Part shown: piece after piece, positions 12,808 to 18,151 of the stretch
Numbering within the stretch: the stretch's first letter is position 1
Layout: every line of letters begins with the position of its first letter
NCBI GenBank assembly: GCA_905235315.1
Contig: CAJOLG010000012.1
Span: 1-18,151, forward strand
From: an uncultured Solobacterium sp.
Lineage (GTDB): Bacteria > Bacillota_I > Bacilli_A > Erysipelotrichales > Erysipelotrichaceae
Reading direction: 5' to 3'
Length of the DNA stretch: 18,151 nucleotides
Program-made: the position numbers and the translations under genes
The notes under the pieces: model-generated
The model's input: only the letters and a program-made list of their open reading frames with translations
What the model was told of the DNA's origin: nothing
Databases searched by the model: none

Positions 12808-14106
12808 TTATTCTTCCTTTCCAATCAGGTTGAGCCCGGACACTCTGGTAAAGGTGACGCGGGCAAACTCACCCGGCTCATGTTCTTTTTCGGAACGGAA
12901 CCGGACGCAGCCGTCTACATTGTCCGGCGCGTGCATATAACTCCGGCCGATATACATTCCGGTCAGCGGATCGACCGATTCAATCAGAACATCGGCAGAG
13001 GTTCCGACAAGGGCATTCTGCCGGGCATGGCTGATCTCACTCTGTGCTTCCATCAACTCATTCATCCGCTTGGTTTTCACTTCCGGCGGAACATCATCTT
13101 CCAGGGCATAGGCAGGCGTATCTTCTTCCTGAGAATAGGTAAACACCCCAAGCCGGTCCCATTCGATCTCCCGGAGAAGACTCAGATTATCCGCATGATC
13201 CGCTTCCTGCTCCCCCGGAAACCCCGCGATGAGCGTGGTGCGGAGCACCGCATCCGGAAAGACCTCCCGGAGTTTCCGGCACCGCTCCCTGATCAGTTCA
13301 CGGCTTCCCCTCCGGTGCATGGCTTTCAGCATCCGGTCACTGCCGTGCTGAATCGGAATATCGAAATACGGGAGCACATGTTCGGTGCTCCGGATCGTTT
13401 CGATCAGGTCATCGGGGATTTCATCCGGATAAAGATACAGGATCCGAATCCATCGGATGCCGTCGATCCGGTCAAGTTCCTTCAGAAGCGAAGACAGCCG
13501 CAGTTCGCCGTAAAGGTCGATCCCATACCGGCTGCAGTCCTGGGCGATCAGGGTAAGTTCTTTGACACCGGACGCCGCCAGCTGTTCTGCCTCCTGCACG
13601 ATCTCTTCCGCCGGACGGGACACAAACGGCCCGCGGATCAGCGGAATGGCACAGTAGCTGCAGCGGTTGTCACACCCGTCGGCGATCTTCAGATACGCCA
13701 TCCACGGCTTGCCGGAAAGTACCCGGGTTGCTTTTCCGTACGTATTGCGCACCGGCACGCCCAGTTCCTCACTGAGGATGGTTCCGAGTTCCGGATATTC
13801 ATCAATCGTGATGAAGCGGTCAACCTCCGGCATTTCCTGTTCCAGCTCCGGTTTATAGCGCTGTGAAAGACAGCCCATGACAATGAGCTTTTTCAGCCCG
13901 GATTCCTTATAGTCCGCCGCTTCGAGTATGGTATTGATTGCCTCTGTTTTTGCACTTTCAATAAAACCGCAGGTGTTGATGATTACCGCTTCTGCTTCTC
14001 TGTACGAATCCACCGTCTCAATGCCGCTCTCCCGGAGCACACCGAGAAGATGTTCCGTATCCACAAGATTCTTGGCACAGCCAAGTGAAATTACTCCGAC
14101 TTTCAT
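12808..14106 (-). CDS. rimO: Ribosomal protein S12 methylthiotransferase RimO
   Basis: This 432-residue radical SAM enzyme adds a methylthio group to a conserved Asp of ribosomal protein S12. It shows the N-terminal UPF0004 domain with Cys10, Cys46 and Cys79 for the auxiliary cluster, the radical SAM motif GCDNRCSYC (Cys145, 149, 152), and a C-terminal TRAM-like domain from about 370. The start MKVGVISLGCAKNLVDTE favours RimO over the tRNA enzyme MiaB. It heads a tight operon with the aminopeptidase and the DUF2779 protein. The region before ATG 14106 lacks a good Shine-Dalgarno site. A TACAAT just upstream, behind the pepC terminator, would give a leader of only about five bases. Confidence 0.96.
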   Translation of the reverse strand: MKVGVISLGCAKNLVDTEHLLGVLRESGIETVDSYREAEAVIINTCGFIESAKTEAINTILEAADYKESGLKKLIVMGCLSQRYKPELEQEMPEVDRFITIDEYPELGTILSEELGVPVRNTYGKATRVLSGKPWMAYLKIADGCDNRCSYCAIPLIRGPFVSRPAEEIVQEAEQLAASGVKELTLIAQDCSRYGIDLYGELRLSSLLKELDRIDGIRWIRILYLYPDEIPDDLIETIRSTEHVLPYFDIPIQHGSDRMLKAMHRRGSRELIRERCRKLREVFPDAVLRTTLIAGFPGEQEADHADNLSLLREIEWDRLGVFTYSQEEDTPAYALEDDVPPEVKTKRMNELMEAQSEISHARQNALVGTSADVLIESVDPLTGMYIGRSYMHAPDNVDGCVRFRSEKEHEPGEFARVTFTRVSGLNLIGKEE

Positions 14107-14118
14107 AGTTCCATGCCT

Positions 14119-14127
14119 ATTGTACCA
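14119..14127 (-). promoter_or_regulatory. Candidate extended -10 for the rimO operon
   Basis: Minus-strand TGGTACAAT lies between the pepC terminator and the rimO start. TACAAT matches five of six consensus bases and carries the TG extension. No -35 is recognisable. Initiation about seven bases downstream would be near 14112, only about five bases before the ATG. Confidence 0.4.
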
Positions 14128-14133
14128 CAGGGC

Positions 14134-14159
14134 AAAAAACGCACCCTGAATGGTGCGTT
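14134..14159 (-). terminator. Intrinsic terminator after pepC
   Basis: On the minus strand AACGCACC pairs with GGTGCGTT (14152-14159 with 14138-14145) around a six-base loop, followed by more T. It lies five bases after the pepC stop at 14165 and 28 bases before the rimO start codon. Confidence 0.85.
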
Positions 14160-14164
14160 CCCTG

Positions 14165-15484
14165 TCAGTCGGCCAGGGTACCGAACGGATCCCACGGATC
14201 CAGAACCGTCACCCTGCCGCTGAGTTCTTTTCTCTGCTTGGCTGTCATATATTCCTTTTTCACTGCAGCCTCATAAACATATTTGTCAAACCAGGTATCG
14301 GAACAGATATAGTAACCTTTATTGGCTCTGTCCTCACCCCAGGAGTTTTCAATCTTCCACCGGGTCGGTTTTCCGTTGACGAGATTTACCCCGGTAAACA
14401 CCATCGCATGATTCATCGCACTGTGCCGGCTGTCGAGCATTTCTGCCTTGGACAGTTCGAGATTCATACCGAAGGTATGCGCATAATCATACGCATTGTC
14501 ATCCCAGAGCCCGGTTGTGCGGTTGCCGTCCTTACTGCAGTCACATCCGAACCACACCGGCTTTCCGGCTTCCAGCTGACGAATCACAGCAGCCTTGAAT
14601 TCTTTGATCGGAAGGTTCAGGTAACGGATCTCATTCCCGCTGACCACATTGCCGATGTATTTGACGGAATACATCTTATGAAACGGCTTGTCCTCTGTCG
14701 GCGCATTGATTACCACCGCATATTCACTGAGGTCTTCGCCGAGATACTTCTCATAAAACTCCATCGGAGTCACATCCGGAACCGCGTGATACTTCTTTTT
14801 GGTATCACGGTATTCAAATGTAAAACTTACCGGCGGTACGCCGAAGCAGTCCGCAATCAGCCGGTAACATTCCGCAAGCGCTTCTTTCCGAAGCGATTCT
14901 TTCCCGGCGACGGTATCCTCGCGGCGCACATCGAGCGCAAACCGGCGCAGACGCTGGTTCAGCAGTCCGTTCATCCGTGCGGTGTGGGAGCTGACATAGG
15001 TTTCCGTCATCGCTTCTTTCGGGCAGATCCCGTACTTCTGAATCAGACTGACGACCATGTCCCACTGTCCGCCGTCACTGACTCCGTTCTCCAGCAGCCA
15101 CTGCATGGTTCTGTCATCCAGTGCAGCATCTCCTTCCGCAATCACACAGTTCATGAACCAGTTGCACTTTTCCAGCTTGTCATAAAACGCAATATAATTC
15201 TGCGAAAGTTCAAAGGAGCGGATACGGTATTTTTTCGCAATCATCTCACGAAGCACATTCAGTGCCGAAAAGATCCAGCAGCGGCCGGAAGCTTTCTGGT
15301 TGGTTGCCGGCATCGTCTCGATCTCAACGGAGAAAATGTTCGGATTGGCATTCTTTGCCTCAAAGACCGATGCGGCGGTTTCAATATCCCGGTCGGTCAG
15401 GGCATTGCGGACAATACGGGATACATCATCCGCAAGATATGCCTTGCGCAGTGTGGTTAAGTCCTGTTTTGTAATGGATTTCAT
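14165..15484 (-). CDS. pepC: Aminopeptidase C (bleomycin hydrolase family, C1B)
   Basis: This 439-residue cytoplasmic cysteine aminopeptidase is close to PepC of lactic acid bacteria. The papain-like catalytic set is clear: Gln63 and Cys69 in NQKASGRCWIF, the histidine in MNHAMVFTGV and the asparagine in WKIENSWGED. The C-terminal tail DPWDPFGTLAD resembles the conserved tail that reaches into the active site and enforces aminopeptidase action in this family. The family forms a hexameric barrel. ATG 15484 has GAGGG six bases upstream. A clear terminator follows, so it is probably a single-gene transcript; I do not see a convincing promoter upstream. The close proximity to the M29 aminopeptidase fits peptide-based nutrition. 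Confidence 0.96.
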   Translation of the reverse strand: MKSITKQDLTTLRKAYLADDVSRIVRNALTDRDIETAASVFEAKNANPNIFSVEIETMPATNQKASGRCWIFSALNVLREMIAKKYRIRSFELSQNYIAFYDKLEKCNWFMNCVIAEGDAALDDRTMQWLLENGVSDGGQWDMVVSLIQKYGICPKEAMTETYVSSHTARMNGLLNQRLRRFALDVRREDTVAGKESLRKEALAECYRLIADCFGVPPVSFTFEYRDTKKKYHAVPDVTPMEFYEKYLGEDLSEYAVVINAPTEDKPFHKMYSVKYIGNVVSGNEIRYLNLPIKEFKAAVIRQLEAGKPVWFGCDCSKDGNRTTGLWDDNAYDYAHTFGMNLELSKAEMLDSRHSAMNHAMVFTGVNLVNGKPTRWKIENSWGEDRANKGYYICSDTWFDKYVYEAAVKKEYMTAKQRKELSGRVTVLDPWDPFGTLAD

Positions 15485-15551
15485 AGTTCCCTCTTTCTAA
15501 TGAATCTGCTGTTATGTTCAAATCAGTGCGGCTGTTTTGGATACAACCCGT

Positions 15552-15953
15552 TCAGGATCGCCGTTCAAACCTCTGCCCGCACTCCGGGCAGCGCACGGAG
15601 ACTTCTCCCCTTCCTTTCGGAACGCGGCAGATCTGATGACACCCCGGGCACAGATAATACCGGTGCTCCTTATCCTTGCGGTTGAGCATGAATGCTTTAA
15701 ACAGCCTGCGCGGCACAAGTACTGCGCTCCGGAACCGTCGGTTTTCCTGCGCCCGTTTCACCGTATTTCGCGACAGAGCGCGGATCATGACAAGAAGCAG
15801 AAGAATCAGGGCCGCCGTCGAACAAAATGCGGTCCTGGTAAACAGGCCGATCAGGTTCAGCAGAAGAGCAGCTGCCAGCATCGTATAATTCAGATCATCA
15901 TATCCGTAACGGCCGCGCATGAAGCGCATGGTCCAATCCTTGATCTGCTTCAT
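15552..15953 (-). CDS. Membrane protein with C-terminal zinc ribbon
   Basis: This 133-residue protein has a basic N terminus (KDWTMRFMRGRYGYDDLN), two adjacent hydrophobic segments around residues 22-54, a basic stretch (SRNTVKRAQENRRFR), and a C-terminal zinc ribbon with CPGC and CPECG pairs. I recall similar short hypothetical proteins in Clostridia and relatives, with a conserved RYG..L start and a KxHRYYxCPxC end, but none with known function. ATG 15953 is chosen because it overlaps the PAP2 stop (ATGA), showing translational coupling. An in-frame extension inside the PAP2 gene is unlikely. It is presumably membrane-anchored with the ribbon in the cytoplasm. Role unknown. Confidence 0.8.
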   Translation of the reverse strand: MKQIKDWTMRFMRGRYGYDDLNYTMLAAALLLNLIGLFTRTAFCSTAALILLLLVMIRALSRNTVKRAQENRRFRSAVLVPRRLFKAFMLNRKDKEHRYYLCPGCHQICRVPKGRGEVSVRCPECGQRFERRS

Positions 15954-16774
15954 TCGCTGACGTCCTTCTTTTCTTTCTCCCCGGTACTGCGGCGGCAAGC
16001 GTACGCCCGCAAAACCAGGAACCAGAACACAGATATGGCAAACGCCGCCATTACATCGGACACAAAATGCATCCCGGCCATAATGCGGGAAAACGCAACA
16101 AATCCTATGAACAGCAGCGAAACTGCGGGCAATACAACTGACTTCCGCGGCAGAGACGGAAACAGTTCCGGCAGAGCGAACAGAAACAGCGATGCGGAAG
16201 CGCCCTGGGTATGCCCGCTCGGAAACGAGTAGAACCTGTCGCCGCGGATCGCAAACCCGGCAATCTCATACCAGTTTCGAAACTCGGCATCCCCGTTTGC
16301 GATTACATAGAACCGCGGCCGGCCCCAGATCATTTTGAACAGGTGCACCGTCGCAAACGCCGCGACTACGGCAGCCAGGTATGTTATCAGAATCCGGTGA
16401 TTCCCGTCGGTCTGTTCCGGCAGCGGAAGCTGATGCACAAGGCCGTAGATCAGGATCGTGGATATAACAATAAGCAGAATCTCGGCAAGCATTCCGAAGG
16501 CATCCCGCCACAGTTCAACGCTGCACGCTGCACAAAGTCCTGCTTCGATCAGGCGGAGAAACACGCCCTGCTTCCCATCGGTTTCAAATGAACGAAGGCA
16601 CCAGGCCGGAATAAAAAACACCGGAAACGGACCGAGCCTGGCTCCCGTTTCAACAATGAACGGAGAAGCCTGGGCCGTCAGGCGGTACGAAACTGCAAGA
16701 TCTCTGGTTGCGGCAGTCAGAAACACACACAGAAATAATCCTGCGGCAGCCGCAGTAAATAAACGACGTTTCAT
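15950..16774 (-). CDS. PAP2 family membrane phosphatase
   Basis: This 274-residue integral membrane protein has the three phosphatase motifs of the PAP2 superfamily: K-x-x-x-x-RP around Lys147 to Pro153, PSGH at 185-188 and SR-x5-H-x3-D at 229-240 (His236 catalytic). About six membrane helices are visible, the first at residues 5-22. Likely substrates are lipid phosphates such as phosphatidate, phosphatidylglycerol phosphate or undecaprenyl diphosphate. The neighbouring ACP operon fits a lipid role, but only by proximity. ATG 16774 gives a natural membrane-helix start, yet the preceding bases (TTCCCTT) contain no Shine-Dalgarno. A promoter nested in the acpS terminator would start transcription almost at the ATG. 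Its stop overlaps the next gene's start. Confidence 0.92.
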   Translation of the reverse strand: MKRRLFTAAAAGLFLCVFLTAATRDLAVSYRLTAQASPFIVETGARLGPFPVFFIPAWCLRSFETDGKQGVFLRLIEAGLCAACSVELWRDAFGMLAEILLIVISTILIYGLVHQLPLPEQTDGNHRILITYLAAVVAAFATVHLFKMIWGRPRFYVIANGDAEFRNWYEIAGFAIRGDRFYSFPSGHTQGASASLFLFALPELFPSLPRKSVVLPAVSLLFIGFVAFSRIMAGMHFVSDVMAAFAISVFWFLVLRAYACRRSTGEKEKKDVSE

Positions 16775-16779
16775 AAGGG

Positions 16780-16823
16780 AAATAATAAAACGGAACCACG
16801 TTTATGGCAAACAGGTTCCGTTT
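16780..16823 (-). terminator. Intrinsic terminator after acpS
   Basis: On the minus strand AAACGGAACC pairs perfectly with GGTTCCGTTT (16814-16823 with 16788-16797) around a 16-base loop that can form a small inner GTTT/AAAC stem. A T-rich tail follows. It lies four bases after the acpS stop and ends six bases before the PAP2 start. Confidence 0.8.
16782..16810 (-). promoter_or_regulatory. Promoter nested inside the acpS terminator, for PAP2
   Basis: Minus-strand TTGCCA (16805-16810), in the terminator loop, and TATTAT (16782-16787), in its T-rich tail, each match five of six consensus bases at the ideal 17-base spacing. Only seven bases separate the -10 from the PAP2 ATG at 16774, so the predicted transcript would begin about one base before the start codon. 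Confidence 0.55.
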
Positions 16824-16827
16824 ATGA

Positions 16828-17136
16828 TCATGGAATCTGGACGGCCGCAATTGCCAGTCCCCCGTCATGGGAAATACTGACTGCGATTTCCGGGTGTCCC
16901 TTAACGTAAGGTTTTCCTTCGGGATCATTGAGTACCGGCCAGGTAAGACAGGCAGTCTCGCCGGTTGCCTTGAACAGGGCCTCCTTGGCAGCGAACCGCC
17001 CGCCGATATATTCGATCCTGCGGGACTGTGAGCCGCGCGTGACAAGTTCTTCCCGCTCCTCCGGGGTCAGAATCCGCGATACAAATGCCTCGTCTTCCGT
17101 AATTCTCGAGAGATCAACAATATCAACGCCGATCAC
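16828..17136 (-). CDS. acpS: Holo-acyl carrier protein synthase
   Basis: This 102-residue enzyme transfers 4'-phosphopantetheine from coenzyme A to the serine of apo-ACP. Signature features are GVDIVDLSRI with Asp5 and GRFAAKEALFKA with Glu52, the two magnesium-binding blocks, and SISHDGGLAIA near the C terminus. It is somewhat shorter than the usual 115-125 residues, but all core motifs are present. The start is GTG at 17136, overlapping the thioesterase stop in a GTGA arrangement with GGAG five bases upstream. It ends the ACP-thioesterase-acpS operon and is followed by a terminator. Likely substrates are the ACP of this operon and possibly the ACP domain fused to enzyme I. Confidence 0.95.
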   Translation of the reverse strand: MIGVDIVDLSRITEDEAFVSRILTPEEREELVTRGSQSRRIEYIGGRFAAKEALFKATGETACLTWPVLNDPEGKPYVKGHPEIAVSISHDGGLAIAAVQIP

Positions 17137-17861
17137 AGCTTCTCCACCTCGGCATAGGCAGAGAATACCTTCTCATCCCCTTTGACGCCGTCAATGCGGT
17201 ACTTGCCTTCCCCGTATTCATAGAAAAGCGTAACCTGCTCGCCGCAGGAAAGCTCCTTCAGATAGTTGAGCTGAATCACCCGCATGCGTGTCACTTCATG
17301 GAAATGCATGTCATACATATCATCGATCCAGTCCAGGTAGCGGGTATTGTTCATATGCCCGTTAAGGTCAATGTCCGAATACATGACTTTCCGTATGATG
17401 GCCGGAATATCCGACTCGATGGAACGCAGACCCATCGGAAGCTGCGGCATCCCGTCTTCCGGTACGCCGGGTATCTCAATCTTCTCTTCTTCCGGCGAAA
17501 CCGGCAGGCGGTCCTCCGCACGGATCAGAAGCCAGATTGCCGATCCGCGCAGAATCAGGCGTCCGCTTTCATCTCTGGCCTCGTAGTAACGCGGAAACAT
17601 GGTATGCGCCTGCTCCCCTGCGATCGTGGAAAACGTAATCGTCTCGTCATAGCAGATCGGACGCTCCAGCTCGATCCGCATCCGGGAGATCACCCAGAGC
17701 AGACCGCGGTCCAGGGTTCTGTCGCGGGTTACCCCAACCCGTTCCACATCGAAAATACTGATTTCCTGCAAAATGGAAAACAGCGATGAAAGGCGCAGGT
17801 GCTGAAACCTGTCACATTCGGAAGACAGAATCTTTATTGTCTGTTTGTATTCCTCAGGCAT
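17133..17861 (-). CDS. Acyl-ACP thioesterase (FatA/FatB family)
   Basis: This 242-residue protein is a bacterial acyl-ACP thioesterase with two hotdog halves. The C-terminal half carries SDIDLNGHMNNTRYLDW, where Asp165, Asn167 and His169 are the expected catalytic residues of the family. It releases free fatty acids from ACP. ATG 17861 is chosen over the frame's earlier alternate start at 17897 because MPEEYKQTIK is the natural family start and AAGGA lies about nine bases upstream. It overlaps the ACP gene's end by eight bases and the acpS start by four, so all three are translationally coupled. Chain-length preference cannot be read from sequence. Confidence 0.92.
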   Translation of the reverse strand: MPEEYKQTIKILSSECDRFQHLRLSSLFSILQEISIFDVERVGVTRDRTLDRGLLWVISRMRIELERPICYDETITFSTIAGEQAHTMFPRYYEARDESGRLILRGSAIWLLIRAEDRLPVSPEEEKIEIPGVPEDGMPQLPMGLRSIESDIPAIIRKVMYSDIDLNGHMNNTRYLDWIDDMYDMHFHEVTRMRVIQLNYLKELSCGEQVTLFYEYGEGKYRIDGVKGDEKVFSAYAEVEKL

Positions 17862-18114
17862 TGGCCGTTTCCTTCTGAGCTTTTCTGACCGCTTCAATCA
17901 CATCCCGTACGGTAGACAGATTCTTCCATGTATTCTCAGGAATCCGGACATTGAAGCGGGCTTCAATCTTTGTCATCAGCATGACAAAACTCATCGAATC
18001 CGCACCGAGATCGCGATTGATCACGGTGTCCATCGTTATCACCTCTGTTTCTGTTTCCGGAAGGCAGATATGAATAATCTTCAGCAGTTCTTCAAGCATT
18101 TCCTGATCTGTCAT
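17854..18114 (-). CDS. Acyl carrier protein, free-standing
   Basis: This 86-residue ACP has its phosphopantetheine serine at position 40 in RDLGADSMSFVML, followed by the usual helix III and IV pattern. The helix after the serine is less acidic (MLMTKIEARF) than the classical ELVMALEEEF of fatty-acid synthase ACP. This suggests a dedicated or second ACP rather than the main AcpP. ATG 18114 has GAGG eight bases upstream; an in-frame ATG at 18135 is less likely. It is translationally coupled to the thioesterase and probably co-transcribed with acpS. The gene starts 37 bases from the window edge, so any genes ahead of it in the operon are out of view. Confidence 0.93.
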   Translation of the reverse strand: MTDQEMLEELLKIIHICLPETETEVITMDTVINRDLGADSMSFVMLMTKIEARFNVRIPENTWKNLSTVRDVIEAVRKAQKETANA

Positions 18115-18151
18115 AACAGTTCCTCTACTTTCCATCGTTTCAGTTTCCCGG

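Noticed and set aside
12880..13866. 328-codon open frame on the plus strand
   Set aside because: It is antisense to rimO, whose cysteine motifs are complete.
14150..15460. 436-codon open frame on the plus strand
   Set aside because: It is antisense to pepC, whose catalytic motifs and C-terminal tail are unmistakable; the mirror frame has no family features.
1..18151. CRISPR arrays, tRNA or rRNA genes, insertion sequences, phage genes
   Set aside because: I looked for direct repeats with spacers, tRNA-like cloverleaf ends, transposases and terminal inverted repeats and saw none; the content is housekeeping-like.

Overview
The window looks like chromosomal DNA of a Firmicutes bacterium, roughly half GC by eye. 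My best guess is the Erysipelotrichia/Mollicutes side of the phylum. This rests on family content: long-form HPF, L32 next to a DUF177 protein, TmcAL (YlbM), the short Gram-positive YebC form, bacterial PepC and M29 aminopeptidases, and a small protein resembling the MG284/MPN403 family. The placement is an inference from remembered families; no search was run. Genes are densely packed and mostly on the minus strand. I see no mobile element, CRISPR array, tRNA or rRNA, and no gene-free stretch longer than about 220 bases.

Layout, left to right. 1-1700: rpmF and its DUF177 partner, then a serine hydrolase, all minus. 1725-3240: tmcAL (plus) converging on an orphan tagD (minus). 3257-5932: yebC (minus), a calcineurin-fold phosphatase (plus), and an Alg13/Alg14-like glycosyltransferase pair (minus). 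5984-8328: PTS enzyme I, here carrying an acyl carrier protein (ACP) domain at its N terminus, preceded by a small ArpU/MG284-like protein (minus). 8477-9136: a polytopic membrane protein (plus). 9358-9879: hpf (minus). 10093-14106: a minus operon rimO - M29 aminopeptidase - DUF2779 protein. 14165-15484: pepC (minus). 15552-16774: a PAP2 phosphatase and a membrane zinc-ribbon protein (minus). 16828-18114: a minus operon ACP - acyl-ACP thioesterase - acpS.

The most unusual object is the enzyme I gene. A complete ACP domain, with its phosphopantetheine serine in a DSLGMDS context, is joined in frame to a full enzyme I with intact catalytic His and Cys. The enzyme I part has its own near-perfect internal Shine-Dalgarno sequence and ATG, so the locus could yield both an ACP-EI fusion and free EI. 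The same window encodes a holo-ACP synthase and a second, free ACP. If real, the fusion would physically link lipid carrier chemistry to PEP-dependent sugar uptake. A single-base error at the junction would instead split it into two ordinary genes, and that must be excluded first.

A second theme is transcriptional compactness. At four same-strand junctions (yebC/tagD, ptsI/Alg14-like, pepC/rimO, acpS/PAP2) an intrinsic terminator sits within about 0-30 bases of the next start codon. Three of those downstream genes lack a convincing Shine-Dalgarno sequence. At acpS/PAP2 a good promoter appears nested inside the terminator and would give an essentially leaderless mRNA.
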